From Isoetes taiwanensis (lineage: Eukaryota; Streptophyta; Lycopodiopsida; Isoetales; Isoetaceae), in contig JAJEKV010000900.1 in assembly GCA_021234155.1 (NCBI GenBank), positions 1-64,000 of the forward strand: 64,000 nt of DNA. Reading direction: 5' to 3'. This document shows positions 1-13,050 of the stretch, in pieces (position 1 is the stretch's first letter; each line of letters opens with the position of its first letter). The notes beneath the pieces were generated by a model. It did no database searches, was not told the DNA's origin, and worked only from the letters and a program-made list of their open reading frames with translations. Position numbers and translations under genes: made by a program.

Positions 1-2907
1 GGGGCTTTCGAGCTGAATATGGTCGAAAATGACAATCCTACCTTGGTGGATAAGTTTTATGAAAGATATGATGGATTGAGCAACTAATTGGAGATTCACA
101 TGCCAATTTGGAGTTTGGGCCATTCTAGCGCTCAGTCGGACTCAATCTAATGAAATCGATGCTAATCGATGGAAAATTCGAGCAATGTGGAATGATTCTT
201 GGCTCAAGAATCCTCTTAACAAATGAAGAGTGTAAAAAGCGAACCCACCCGCACCCACGAGCACCCAAAAAAAAGCGGGGAAGCTAAAGGGTGCTAAAGG
301 CGTCCCCGGACGCGATGCTTTTGATCAACATCTATTCAAAGAACATCTATTCATAAAAAAAAAAAAAAAAACCTTTATGTTATAGATCGTAGTTGATTGT
401 GCCAAGAGGATTTTAGAGCTTTTGATTTTAACTTAAAAATGCGTGCCAGAGTTATATCTTGAAGTAAAGAAAAACCTTTAAGCATTTTAACAGGTTTGCA
501 TACAAGGAGAAGAAGTAAAACTTAAAGCTCTTGTCTTGTCCATATCATGATAAAACATCTCAATCCTGTTCACATTCATCATCTACAAAGGAAACATCAA
601 TTCGCCTCTTATCTTTTATCTTTTGAGATCTTGATCCAACTAAAACCGATCTATAGATTCTGCATAGATAGACAGGAAGAACACTATAATAATTAGCTAA
701 TAACCATAATTAACTATTATTACAAGAAAAAGAGGAAAGCCACTTTCATATACACTTACTAAAAGCGAGGTTCGTCATCTTCTTGAGGTATTTAGATCCC
801 TCAGTTCTTCCTCGAAAAGATATATTGTGCTTCTGTTAGTGGTAGGAGGCACTTTTAAAGTTTTGATAAACCACGTCACGTCGGAAAAAGCGTCGGAAAA
901 AGCGTCGGAAAAAGTGACAAAATCGGACAATCGTCAACAAAATTGTCAAAAAAATCGTCAAAAATTTTGTCATAACAACTTTTCCAAATTTGTCAGGTTG
1001 TTCGTCTATTTGCGTTTTGTGTGGATTTGCATTTTGTTTGGAATTTAATATTTGTATTGATTTGCTATATGTCTGCATTTTCAATTACACAGCTTGTAAT
1101 GCATAAATAAACTGAGAGAAGCGAGCATAAATAAAACAAGAACTCCTTTATTCAAATGCAATAACAAGTCACAATTACATGTAACAATCTCTACAATGCT
1201 TAATACATCCACGCCTTGAAAACCTACTTGCAATTGCCCCACGATCTCTGCTCAAAGCAAGTTGCCTGCCAGACTGTTATCATTTACAGCTTCATAGACT
1301 ATATAGTAAATCAACCTTTTCCAATATTGTAAAACAGAATACCATGAAATATGAATTTGCATGCCTCTTGTGTAACTGGAGAATGGGATGGTCATATTAA
1401 CACAAGGTTAATGAGACTATACTACACGGAATCTTCAAAGCAACCCAAAGCATCTTGATTGTCTAAATCAAAGCAACATTCCTTAAAAGGTTTATTCTTA
1501 TTGTTATATTCCAGTATTTTGTACTGATCCCAGTGAATCCATTCAATTGAAAAAACAATGACAAATAAAGGGATGTTTCAAGAAGGCCAAGTTTTGTTAA
1601 ATGTCTAGCGTCTTGTGAGGTGATTGTTACTTGTAAGCTGATCTAAGTTTGCTTCATCTGTGTCTGCTGATCTGTGTTTGCTACTAGTTAGAGAAGAGTT
1701 TATTTTATGGTGCTTGGGCGGTATTACACTAGTATTAGAAGTGATAATTAATTACCTTTGCTTAATCACCATTTCGGGCATCCCTTTGTCCTTCATGGGC
1801 TGCAAAATGTGAATTCACAAAGCGTACCTTGATATCCTAGAAGCGCAATAGATTATCGGATCAATATTTGAATTAAACTCAAAATTATATGTATCAGCGA
1901 TTATCTTAAATGCGATACATACAATGCCCTTGTTAGCGATGACAAGGCCTACACCGGTTGCCGGATCCTCTGTCAGCGGATACTCCTTTACGCAACTAAC
2001 AAAGTTTGGGCTGCTTTCTGTCTTTGTTGCTAAAGAGGTGATGCCAGATTTCGGTGAAAGCATGGGACGGACATATGAAATTGTTACGCCCTCTTTTCCA
2101 AGTTCCAATGGAGTAAAGCACAATTTTTTAGGGCCTTTAATCGCCACATGTTGATGAGCATACATCTACAAATGATCAACCAAAGATTGGTTCCGCAGTC
2201 TCTTGGTGAGCAAAAATCCTGTCATAGATCATGATAAGGATCATCACTAATATAAGCATCACTTAATCTGTTCTACAACTCATTATGACTAATACATTGT
2301 CTTTGCATGTCTTGAAAGTGATCAACCCACGGCAAAGGTCTATAAATGATTGCTATCATGTAGATCTCATGGATATAGAGGTATGAAAAGCATGAATCAT
2401 ACAAATTCGGACATCATAATGCAAATCATGTAGATCTGGGGCATGAATCAGTTACTCTATGATGTTTCATCAAAAAATTATGTATTTGACATTGAGTTAT
2501 GGCTCTTTTGGCGGTAGGATTATCATTGGGCCTAAGGATGGATCAAGGAAATATTAAGCTTTTACAAGCTTTTCAAAATTATTGATTGCACAATCTTAAA
2601 AAGGGAAGAACTTCCTATGGTCAACGAAAGCCGTGAACATAAATGTCGACAAACAAACATATTATGTCAACACAAAGAACGAAGGAGCAGATCCTGTTAT
2701 TGGAACCGGACCAGGAATAACAGGGTAGTCTATTAGGCCCAATGGATAAAAATAAAAAGTTTAAAACAACATTTACCAAAGCAACAAATTGAAGCTCTTG
2801 GTGTTTTAGATAGTTGACAAAACAATACTTGATAACAGGGATACATATATGGTTATGAAACCAGAGAATAAGGTGCATACTAGTTTTTATCTGATTGGAA
2901 TCTTTCA
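1..2907. other. AT-rich stretch without a recognisable gene
   Basis: I see no supportable gene here. There are A-runs near 355-371, a short triplicated 12-mer (listed separately), and only short open frames with no family resemblance. A pair of opposed frames near 1815-2165 is in moderately GC-richer sequence but has no recognisable motif. Confidence 0.5.
880..915. repeat. Three tandem 12-bp units (GTCGGAAAAAGC)
   Basis: Three consecutive copies of GTCGGAAAAAGC, the last ending in T. On the minus strand they read as repeated Phe-Phe-Arg-Arg inside a short open frame, which is a by-product of the repeat and not evidence of a protein. Confidence 0.85.
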
Positions 2908-3234
2908 ATGCTTCCAACTGTCACAATTCTGAGTTCTAAAGCTATGAAGAATGTCATACCTGATCGATATAGGCAAGGTAGTTTTGCGGTGTTGGAGAAC
3001 AAAGCGATTCTTAGAGAAGAAAATTTTCCTCGGGCTTTGGTAATGCATATGGCGGTGTCCTCCGGTAAACCTAAATATTACATGGAGATTGATTGTCGGT
3101 TATGGATGATACAAGGCATAAATAGAAACAATTTGGCCCCAAAAATTACCACGATAGAGCATGTGCTCGAGAAAGAAAGAAAAGCAAACACAAGTAGATC
3201 GGTCCATGTGAAGTCGCAACAATTAAAACCTTGA
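2908..3234 (+). CDS. Unknown 108-residue ORF
   Basis: An ATG-started frame of 108 codons with mixed composition, a basic C-terminal third (many Lys and Arg) and no membrane segment or signal peptide. I do not recognise the family. It contains a Trp-Met-Ile-Gln-Gly stretch and several Lys/Arg pairs, which would fit a fragment of a transposon-encoded nucleic-acid-binding protein, but that is a guess. A further open stretch in the same direction (3385-3576) begins at a non-ATG codon and may be another fragment of the same decayed gene. No neighbour supports a function. Confidence 0.25.
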   Translation: MLPTVTILSSKAMKNVIPDRYRQGSFAVLENKAILREENFPRALVMHMAVSSGKPKYYMEIDCRLWMIQGINRNNLAPKITTIEHVLEKERKANTSRSVHVKSQQLKP

Positions 3235-3714
3235 AGTTAAATTTTTATCTTACTTTTCCCCGCTCCAAATGCAATAGGCAAGCGATCAATTGTAGTAACC
3301 ACGAGGAAATTAAACCAACGAGTCAAAATCCTAATGAGGTTGTGTACCCATGCCTTATAGCCTTGATTCAAGGCGGATAACATCTTGTCGGACTATCATG
3401 CAAGAATGGCAACTCTAAAGCCTATTATGCTTTATTTTCTTAGCACAGAAAAAAGTGGAAAGGGAAGAAAGATTAACCTAGAGCATTATAATAAAAACAT
3501 AGAAAACACCCATACGAATTTTTTTGCGAATGACCTATCCTTGGATGTGATTCGAGGGAAAAGAAGCGATAGATAGCATGATGGCGCCTATTTCCTTCTC
3601 TGGATTCTCCATGTTTGTTTGATGATGTGCAGCGATGGAGCGCTGCATTACACAAGAGAGCATAGTTCCGTTGTTTCTCCGTTAGGTTCCTTCCTAAGAA
3701 TGCAATAGCATTGG

Positions 3715-3772
3715 CATATTTTAATATGGACAATTGCATAAAGTCCACATATTTTAATATGGACAATTGCAT
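3715..3772. repeat. Direct repeat of a 25-bp unit, period 33
   Basis: CATATTTTAATATGGACAAT plus TGCAT occurs at 3715-3739 and again at 3748-3772. The surrounding 3.7-3.9 kb is rich in the words GTGCCATTG and CAATTG, which suggests a decayed low-order repeat. Confidence 0.8.
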
Positions 3773-4261
3773 TATATCTAACAATAAAGCAATTGTTCAA
3801 TTGCGGTGCCATTGTATTATAGATAACCATGGTGCCATTGTACAAACTTTTGTGCCATTGCATTTTAGGCAACCATTCCATTATAGGAGATAGTCCCTAT
3901 TGCCAAAATGACCAATTTTGAGTCTTGACCTTATGTGACCACTTCATATTTCCATAGAACATTTTGAACTTTTGGGTTTTAAAATTCACAAAAATTACAC
4001 ATGTCACGATGCATAGTGCACAAATGTCGAAACAACCATAGCTTATGATGGAGGAGGTTCCCACCCATGCACTCTAGAAAACATGGTGCCATTGCATTAT
4101 AGAGGTTACACCAAACAAACCACAACTAACTTGACCAAAAGGTTATGCTTGTCAACCACATAACTTAATCAAACTTGATTCAATTATATACCATCTATAA
4201 GAGAGCTTTCCAATGCAACAAATTTCATTCAAAACAGATTTTTGGATCAACTTTTATGATA

Positions 4262-4552
4262 AAAAAATAGTAAAAAAAAAAAAAAAGTTTTAAAATCCGT
4301 ACAACAGACTTTTACCTTCCATGGACGTTTGCAAAGACCACTTCGAACCAATTAGCAGTCTTAAAAGAAAACAGGTGCCTTTTCTTTTAAGCCTAGACTT
4401 GATTACATGTTAAATAATCATCAACTTTAAATCAACTGAATAGATCAATGATTATACATTATGAAGACAAAACCTAGAGCCAAGTCGAAATATCAATGCT
4501 CATATAAAATGTCATGTCTTTAGCTATAATCCAAAATCGTTTCTTATATAAT
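4262..4552. repeat. Dispersed repeat, copy A
   Basis: Closely matches 7757-8062 in the same orientation over about 290 bp, beginning in an A-rich run and ending near CGTTTCTTATATAA. Differences are scattered substitutions and one insertion in copy B. No coding capacity is evident. It could be a non-autonomous element or part of an untranslated region of a larger repeat. Confidence 0.85.
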
Positions 4553-7500
4553 AGATGTAAGAAGCAAAAATTTCAACAACCTTCAACTCAATTTCTTGCA
4601 AATGCAACTTACAAGACATCTTTTCAAATCAAGAAGAATTAGAAAATGTAGAAGAAAGTTTCAAAATCCATTTCATAGACACAACCTAAAAGGAAGAGTT
4701 CACATTCTTCATATATAATATATTGAACCCATGTTTGAGCCATGTGCCAAAGCCAGCATAAGCCTTCCTTCCAGAAATGCCTAGCCAATGCAATGCCATT
4801 AGAATATGAACTTTGATCTGCATTTAAATGGAGAACAATGTTTTAGCATATGCCTGCTAGTGTATGCAATCATTTGCAAAGCGTAGAAATTGAAAGACTT
4901 ATTTTGATAGGCGTATACATTGATTTCTCAAAGAATGGGTTTTACCATCCAAAAGAACAAAACCATAGGAGGTGGAGTTAGGTTACTGCGATCAACCGGA
5001 CAAATGTTAGCTTTGGCGGGGTAACAATGAAAGGACTAACGGTAAGCTATGGAACACCCGCGGTTTATAACCCTTCATAGTGTTATGTTCTATTTAAAAA
5101 TATAATATGTTTCAAGAGAATACTCAAAACAACTTGATTTGAACCTTTAACTCTATGGTATTCCATAAATTTTGGATGTGGAGCGATTAGAATGTGAGCA
5201 AAAGCATGGCACATATCAATACTACAGCGTGTTAGATATTAGCCTTCATGTCCTTTGTTTGAATCGCAAGACCCGGTCTATGACAATAGATAGATCGTAG
5301 TAAAAACCTCACCCATATATTCTAAATCATTCAAATGCAATCATGTTAAAGGAAACTCCAACTGCAGTGCGATATAAGCGAGCAAATATTGTTCAAAACA
5401 AGCGTGAGAGAGGTTGGGTGGACAAGTTCTTTGTCTCAATCAGTATCTCAAAAGTATCTCAAGTTCAGCCCTTCACCAAGTTCAGTTCAATTGATCTCAA
5501 CATATCTCAAAAAAACTTTTATTTCATAATGGAACAACTTCACAAACCGAAAGACAAGCTATAATTTATAATCCACATGCAATATTTAACATGAGCCGGC
5601 AATTAATAACATGAGCCGGCAATTTCCCTTTGGCATAAATAAAAAAAGTAATGATCTTAATTATGTGTAGGACAAGGCAAAAGCCATTCTATGAACCATA
5701 ACCAAGTAGTTATCTAGAACGAATTTGAAGTTCATATCCTTGTAGCAGAATAAAAAATGCATCACCATTGGAGCTTTCTATATTTGTTTTTTAGCTCCTT
5801 ACATGTCGAATTCATTGAATAGCAACTTTCAAGTTCAGAACCAAAATTGTACAGACCTGGATTGGAGTCTTGTATCCATAGCCATCGATAGTGTTAAAAT
5901 TTGAATTGAACTGCATCATACTATATGTTGGATCCATCATTATGATTGACAAAGAACCCAGTATCCAATGCTAATGATAATAAAAGTCAGCTCTAGAAAT
6001 GCCAAAAGCTTGAACTAGAACAAGCTGAACGTGTGTTGAAATGCAGAAGGTAGATCCCAGCTTTATGAAATAGTGTTTGCAAGCAGATTAAAGGCCAACA
6101 AATGTGGAAGCAAGACTGAATTCTCTGCCCAGCCAAAAGACATTGTAGAACTAGTTTCTTTTGATACAAAACTCCAGATGTGCAAAGCTCCAGCAAATGT
6201 GACGGGAGGTAAAATTAAGTGAAGTAGAGGATTGTCGACCAAATGACCACCTAGCTTGATGAAGGCTTCTTTGTAATGTAAAATAGACCTTGTGTTTTGA
6301 GATGCCATGGTGGAGCATGCTCCATGTCTAAAGATCCTTGAAATGTTTTGAGATGCATCAATAAAGAAACTAGTAAAGAAAGACATCCATACCAAAAGCC
6401 TCAAGCCTTGAAAGCTTAGTAGCAATCTTATGCAATCTTTTAGATGCTAAGAGGAGCAGTCCAATGTAATCGGAAGCATTTTGCACAATCTGCTAGCCTC
6501 ACAATCTGCTAGTCTCCTTTGAGACATGATGTTACGAAATGCAAATAGAGCAAACAAACCTAACAAATATGTGGTGATAATAACCCCGTGATCGGCCAAA
6601 TTTCGTAAGCATGTATAAATTAAATGCAAAGTCTACAAGAATACTTTCGGCAACTTAGAAATGTATGTTTCCTATGAAAGCCCTAGCATCAAATAACATG
6701 CAAAATAACATGCAAACTAATTTCTTCAAGGAAGTGGCAAGTGGCAAGCATGCACTTATATAAAAGTGGCATGCATGCACGAATAAGACATATATGCTTT
6801 ATAAAATAGAACATAAATATGAGTCTATTTTGACTTAAAAATGAATGGGCTAGAGCCATGTAGATTTTATGAAATGAACGATGTCAAAAGGTTAAATATC
6901 ATAAGACGTTTCATATACCTTGAAATTAGGATAAGAACCATATTTTTAGATCAACAGGGGATGACTTTACATGTATATATCTATAAGAAAAAAAAACCCT
7001 TCCTCAACCGTAGTTCAGGGGGCCACCTGTTTTCTAGATTAATAGTACTAGAAGAATTTATGGTTACAGACAGGAGAGTAGGTCCCTTCACGTAACACAT
7101 TCTGGGGCCCCTACCCTCACTATTGCCATTTTGCTCATTTTGTATTTTTACGTTCAAAACCAAAGTAAAATGTAATAATGCTACTTACAATGACATAATA
7201 ATCTGTCATATCTACGCTCTGCTGGGGTATCCAGTAACATAGAAATCTCTTGAGGATCCTTTTCGCATAGACATCTCTTGAGGAGCTTTTTCATGTCTCG
7301 ATGCTATATCAACACTGGAATCTGTAGCATCTTAACATTACCTCTTTCTTCTTCATTCTGACATCGGGCAAAATGTCATCATAAATTTGAACTTTGAAAA
7401 AAAGGCGAATGCCCATATGTTTTAATAAGTAAAGGAAGGTTTTTATATATGTCATACCTACCAAGGGAAACCAGTACGAGGAAAAACCCAAGGTAGGTGG

Positions 7501-7756
7501 TAATTTTTATTGCATTCAAGCAAATAAATGTCTAGTTAAAAGATTGCCTTCTTGAGTCATCGATAGAATCAACTTCAATCTCCTTAGTATTTCCCATCAA
7601 CAATCTTTTTTCTTGTCATTACAGCGACCATTTTCTTTGCCTTTCCTATGTCACATACATTACAAATGTAAGTAAACGAATAGATTTTTCAAAGCTTTAA
7701 TAGTCACACACGAAAAGTAATCAAGTCAAGGTCCTGGGTATAACCCGAAATGAAAG
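4553..7756. other. Intergenic, no recognisable gene
   Basis: AT-rich. I see only short chance frames. A 17-bp direct repeat (AACATGAGCCGGCAATT) is present at 5588-5604 and 5608-5624. Confidence 0.45.
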
Positions 7757-8062
7757 TAAAATAAAAAAACCTTTTTAAAATCCGTTACAACCGGACTTTT
7801 TACCTTCCATGGACTTTTGCAAAGACCGCCGGAGCCAATTAAGGTCTTAAAAGAAAACGGGTGCCTTTTCTTTTAAGCCTAGACTGATTACATGTTAAAT
7901 AATCATCAACTTTAAATCAACTGAATAGATCAATGATTACACATCATGAAGAATAGAATAGAATAGAATAGAATAGTTTTTTTAACCTAGAGCCAAGTCG
8001 AAATATCAATGCTCATATAAAATGTCATGTCTTTAGCTATAATCCAAAATCGTTTCTTATAT
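7757..8062. repeat. Dispersed repeat, copy B, carrying an insertion
   Basis: Second copy of the repeat at 4262-4552. The alignment is continuous except near 7951-7985, where copy A has a few bases and copy B has a run of GAATA units followed by GTTTTTTTAAC. After the insertion the two copies match again from CTAGAGCCAAGTCG onward for about 75 bp. Confidence 0.85.
7951..7985 (-). mobile_element. Very short LINE 3'-tail insertion
   Basis: Five GAATA units followed by GTTTTTTTAA. Read on the minus strand this is TTAAAAAAACTATTC with further TATTC units, identical to the 3' end of the LINE copy at 28286-28427. Comparison with copy A of the host repeat shows that the segment is inserted. It is best read as an extremely 5'-truncated LINE insertion consisting of little more than its pentanucleotide tail. 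Confidence 0.7.
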
Positions 8063-8767
8063 AACTAGTTATGGTGCGGCGTTGCCGGGCTTTACTAAAT
8101 GTGGATTGTAAAAGTAACTATGTTGTTTTGCATTTGTAAGCTGTAGGATAATGTTGTAAGGATGTTATTGATGAGCCTGGCATTTGAAAGCTTCAACCTA
8201 ATTGGTATTGGATTGATCTGTAATAAGTCGCAAAAGTTTGTATTTGTGAAGTTGGAGTTAAAGTTTTGATGGATGTATGTGAAGTGGATAGACATGAGGG
8301 TTTATATAAATTGTTTTTTTTAGCTATTTATGTGGACTTCACTTTATCGAAGTTGTTGTTAGTTAGGTAATCATGTGGGTTTTTGTTTTATCAAAGTTTG
8401 CACAAAATGTGTAGAAGGGTGAAAAGTTTGTCTATTCAAGTTGTGGATAGGTTTGTTCATTTCTTGTTGAAAAAGATGATGTGGATAAGTGATCTTGATG
8501 TATGGACAATTGTTATGCATGCGGCGGTCTCAAGCATTGATGACATGAATTGATATTGCATGTGGTGTACGTGGTATTTGGAACTTTCTTGATTGCGTTA
8601 TGTTGGACAAAGCACAAAGATTAATCATAAATCATAATATCATCTACTTATGACACTAACATCGAAAATAGTAAAGAAACCCTTTTCTCTAGCATGCAAA
8701 CAATGGAGATGAAATAAATTTTGAAAAACATAGAAGGAAGAGGAAGGAAGGAAGGAAGTTACTTTTA

Positions 8768-8875
8768 TCGTCCCGCGGAGACCAATGGGTCTATGGGACC
8801 CAATACAAAAAAGCGACAAGCGGATTCTTGCGGGATTAAAAAAACCCCCATGAGAAGGGTTTGAAGGAAAAACGT
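8768..8875 (-). repeat. 3' untranslated end of the non-L1 LINE
   Basis: On the plus strand the segment runs from CGTCCCGCGGAGACCAATGG to a stretch resembling GGATTAAAAAAACCCC and AAGGAAAAAC. The reverse complement of 28286-28405 has the same landmarks in the same order and spacing, with scattered substitutions. The flank to the left here is GGAA-rich, and the ATTCT units of the other copy are absent. Confidence 0.7.
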
Positions 8876-9747
8876 GGTGTCAATCAGCACTATTGACAAA
8901 GCCAATGCTAATCATATAAAATTGAGAAACATCCCAATATATCTGATCATACACCACCGTGTAGTGCCTAGTCGTGAATGACGGCCGAGGGCAAAAAAGG
9001 TGACTCCTCGCGGGTCGATTACCTCTGGATGTATGACCCGAGACGCATCTTGTTGTGTGTTCATCGGCAAATGCAAAGAACGCGTCAGTAGGTACTAGGG
9101 GGCGTATCGGCCGAATCGGTGAGCATTTGGGCAACTCACGGAAAGTGTGAGACTCATCCTCAGCGGCACGGGTTTGGCCGGCAAGCGAGCACAATCTGGC
9201 CGGGGCTCCCCAATCCCACTGCCCAATCCGATCACGAAGATGGTGGGCACTGCGAATGGAGGCAATGAGCTGCGCTTTTCCCGAGGGGCGGTGGGAGCGG
9301 AGGTAGAGGCGTGGGCCTAACCACCGGGGTTGATGTGCTCCTTGTAATGGGCCATTTTGACTGCTCTAGAGCAATGGGGTCCCGAGCTTGCCAAAACAAG
9401 CATCTAGGTACTCCGTGGTATCCGATCGGCCATTTGCGTATTTATGCATCATTGCTCACATACGTTCCATCTGGCGAACCAGCGATCTCTCTTACCCCGC
9501 ACGCAGGGGCCTAAGCGGCTGGCGGACTCATGGCCCGCGATTGTAAGCCAGTCGCGGGGAGCGAGCATCACCCATAGTAACCACTTCGAAAATAGGCGAT
9601 GTGTCTATCAAGGTGTTGCCGGAGCGGCAAGAATCGATTTCTACTTGTGAGAATCGATAGGGGCCGAAGGTTTCACCAAGTGCAAATTGCCAAAAATGCC
9701 TTGCACCTGTCCAAGTCATTCAATTCGTCAAAGAAGGCAATAGGGGC

Positions 9748-10787
9748 CTAAACTCGACCCGTCTGAAGGACCGGGCTTCGACCCGGTGCGGAGCGAGATG
9801 TTGATATTTTAATCATATAGCTACACTTGGTATTTGTTGTTACGCATTGCATAAAAGCGCTTTCCGGCCCTTTCACCCATAGCGGATAAGCCTCCTCCAG
9901 TGAGGAAGGAGGGGAACTCCACCCTAGGTACTTGTAGGTGAGCGTGGGCCCGCAGTACGTCCAAATATGTGAGTCACGGGGAGGTATGGGGTGGCGTGAA
10001 GAGGATATGAGAACCACAGTCTTGGCAGTTAATGTCTGTGGCGACAAAATGTCCTAGGGCATCCGGTGGGGCGCATATCTTACGGGGGTGTGGGCGTGAG
10101 GCCAACATCGTCGCATAGATGGTGGCGGATGACACAGTGCAAAAAAGATATGCCATCCCCATGCTTTCGGTAAGCCCGAGGGGCTCTAAGCCGTCAATGT
10201 AGAGGCCAAAAAAGGTATGCGGGAGAGGGGGCAACCACAGCCGGGACCGATACCTCTTGGTAAATGCTTGGCGTCGGGCATCTGCCAAAACAACTCTCAT
10301 ACAACTTTGTATGGCATTACGCACGAGCGGCGAGGCCGATTGGCCCAGCGATCCTAGCCCACAACTTTTTCGAGGGGCCGTATCAAAAGCCCTGCTTGAA
10401 GTCCACAAGCGACAATACAAAGTCGGTAGGTGATTCCGAGGCTAATCTTCAATCGGTGCCGGCGTAAAAGATATGGTCAATCGTTGAGTGGCGGGGTCGA
10501 AAGCCTGCCTGTGTGAGGGCTCGCACATCCGCTGCCTCTGCCCAGCGGGTCAACTGCTGCTCGAGAATGCCAGCCAACAGTTTGGCAAATACTGAACTGA
10601 CCATGATCGTCCGGTAATTGGCCGGACGGTGTAAAGTCGCCCGCTTTGTGAATGGGAACAACCACCTTGTGGTCCATTGTCCGGAAACCCTCGCAATGCT
10701 ACGTTGAGCGAGGGTGAGGACCGGCCTGGCGAAGCTTATACGCCCACTTGAGCTTCGGCGCATACCATCGAGGTCGGTGCCTTCCAT
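9748..10787 (-). pseudogene. LINE reverse transcriptase, frameshifted
   Basis: Reading leftwards, the frames give RT blocks in the expected order: an early block with PANYRTI and SSVFAKLLAGILE, then AGFRPRHSTIDHIF (10449-10787), then DFKQ and AFDTAP across a one-base shift (about 10370-10400, RT motif A), then FFGLYIDGLEPLGL, then a motif C region reading TIYATMLAS near 10110-10130, then TYKYLG. In active relatives motif C is YADD; here the two Asp codons are missing, so the enzyme is dead. The FKQAFDT and LYIDGLE style differs from the L1-type LINE in this window (FAKAYD, FADDT). At least three frame changes occur. Its product would have been cytoplasmic/nuclear RNP reverse transcriptase for target-primed insertion. 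Confidence 0.75.
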
Positions 10788-13050
10788 TAGCTAGCCGTTC
10801 GGGGCCTCCTCGACATCCTCATCCCGCGAGAACCAATGGGGGCCATCTGGGGGGTATGGGCGTCTGGCGTCCACGGCCTTAAAAGAGCTGCTGCAAATGC
10901 TTGTTCCCCTTGCCGGGTGTGATGTCCCTTAGTGGAGCTGGCCTTGACACTCTGCGCCCAAGGTTCGAGGATGAGTGTCGGCGACCGGTATCTCCCCCGA
11001 TGCTTGGCAAGGTACGGCGCCTTTGTGTCAGCAGGATGGAAGTCGCGTGAGTAACCTGTGAATTACTGGATCGAGGATGTGAAGCCAGACTGCAGCTTGC
11101 GTTCTTCTGATCCGCATCAAACCATGATTCTGGCAGAGATATTCTTAGCGACCACGGCCGGCGGCGGGGAGATACGCAACACTGTCCATCCGTGGCGAAG
11201 TCGGTGATTACATCTGTGCTCTAGTGTGGAGATGCGAGAGTGCCCGGGCGTTCATGAAGCATCTGGTAGTCTCGCACGCTCATGTCGAGTCTCAAGCGAG
11301 GGCGGTACATAATTAAGTGGGGGTTCTGGCTTTCCGTAAACCCGGGTCCAAATAAAGTGGGAGGTGATCTGAGTGGAGCCTCCTCATCCGTATGCAGTGC
11401 TTACCCGAAACGACTGATGAGATGCATATCTTCATAACTACAAGCATAGTCCACCACACTAGACCCTCCCCCGATTGTCACATGCATGTGCACTTGCGGA
11501 GCTCAGACCCTTGTGAGCCATTACAAATTATCAAGTCAAAAATGCCACATAGCGAGAAGCAATGCACTTAAAGCAGTGGCACGGGCGTCATCAGGCCCAG
11601 CTTGGCCGGGCTATACAGGCGTGCGGAGACATAGGACGTCGTGAGGTCAAGTCGCATGTTTCTCTCCTGTCCAGGTGCATTGAAATCTCAAGAAGGACTG
11701 ACCTGCCAGCTAGCGTCTTCTTTGTATGTCATCATATAGATCCGACCTCTGGGTCCATCCTATCCTTGTCGGGGTGGCTGCGATAGAAGTCTTTGTCTGC
11801 GTGAAAATAACTTGGTGACCCGAAAAAGAGGTTGCCGGTATTATTATGCACTGACCCGAAATTCTTAGGTTGTGTCTGTCGATAATACGGAGGGTGCTTA
11901 AGATGTGCCAAGGTTGTCCGTGTGGCAAAACCCTCCACCATGACCCGGTACATCTGTCTGAGGAGTATTGAAGGCAAAATGTTGGTAGCTTAGAGCCGTC
12001 GGGTGCTGTGTCGGCTGTGCTCCCATGTCTCCATAGGGGAAGATGGGGATCCAGGACGCCCGCGGGTTGGGGCTGTCCCCTTACGCCAAGGGAAGCCTCG
12101 GCAGGTTCCATGAGACCACCCAGGAGACCACAATTCCTGTTGTCAGTGGGGATGAAAAGGTATCTTGCTTGACTGATGTGAGGAGGGCGGGAAGCTTGAG
12201 GAAAGTGAGTGAAGTAGATGGAAGGCCGGGCGGCATGGTGAAGGTGTAGACGCGAGGGGCGGGAGTAGGGCGAGAAGGGGGACGTGGTAGTAGAAGCGGC
12301 AGGGGCAGCGTCACGGTATGGTTAGAGCTGCCGAAGTGCTGCGGCGATGCTTGGTTGTCGGGAAAATGTGCATCCTGCCTCGAACCAATCCTGCGGCACC
12401 CCGGTGGCGAATGCCACCGACCTGACAAATCATCTGCGTGCCTCTGTTGCCGCGGGTGTGAGATGATGATCCACATCACGGGGATGTCCCCTTCAACATC
12501 ATTACAGGCGCAATAGCATCGCGCATTGCATGCTTAGCCGTGAATATGACAATGCAGTCCGCGGCCAGGAAGCCCCGAAACCCCATCTTGAGACTACTTT
12601 CGAGAAATGAAGCGGCCGAAGATATCATCCGATCGAGAATGTGTGTTCCGGATCTTGTAGGCTGAAGACTCTCCCCTGTACTCACGGCATACCTCGAACT
12701 ACCGGTGTGGCCTCTCGCTGCGCTCACAGGTTAGCGGCCGGGGTCAAGGTGAAGCCGAGGTCATCTTTGGGGGTGAGGTGGTCAGTGTTGCGGGATGGCG
12801 TGGGAGTAATTTGGAGTGGGCGGGGGAAGGCGCCCAGTCTGCGGGGGGCGTGGTTTGTCGGCGTGGAATGGCGGGATAGCCCGATGCGAGCGTTCTCGGC
12901 CACAATGAAGTCGGAACCGCGGCTCTTGCGAGCCTTTCTTTGCTGCCTTGGCCATCTCACGCTGCGGTGACGCTATGAACCTCGGTAGGAGACCCGGCTG
13001 CATGCATTGGTGGATGGTTGCCGCTGACCCACAGAATCTCTAGTGATGAC
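10788..13050 (-). other. GC-rich upstream part of the LINE, unidentified coding remnants
   Basis: Several overlapping open frames on the minus strand (for example 11710-12111, 12081-12479, 12476-12727 and 12724-12960) in GC-rich sequence directly upstream of the reverse transcriptase. By position this should hold the endonuclease and any first ORF of the LINE. I cannot recognise endonuclease motifs. The plus-strand frames here are most likely shadows. Assignment to the LINE rests on contiguity and composition. Confidence 0.35.

Larger units (their letters stand above)
8768..13050 (-). mobile_element. Decayed non-L1 LINE (GC-rich island)
   Basis: A sharply bounded GC-rich block in AT-rich surroundings. 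Its middle (9748-10787) encodes a reverse transcriptase on the minus strand. Its left edge (8768-8875) matches, in reverse complement, the 3' end of a truncated copy at 28286-28405, which fixes the left side as the LINE's 3' end. The right limit is set only by the drop in GC content. The related copy ends in ATTCT-type units and not in poly(A), which argues against the L1 clade. The clade itself (Jockey/CR1/I-like or another) cannot be settled by eye. Confidence 0.65.

Noticed and set aside
836-1084. 82-codon minus-strand frame with repeated Phe-Phe-Arg-Arg
   Set aside because: Made by the triplicated 12-mer; no other protein character.
9311-10467. Plus-strand frames over 9.3-10.5 kb
   Set aside because: Antisense to the LINE reverse transcriptase in GC-rich DNA, where stop codons are rare; no protein motif.
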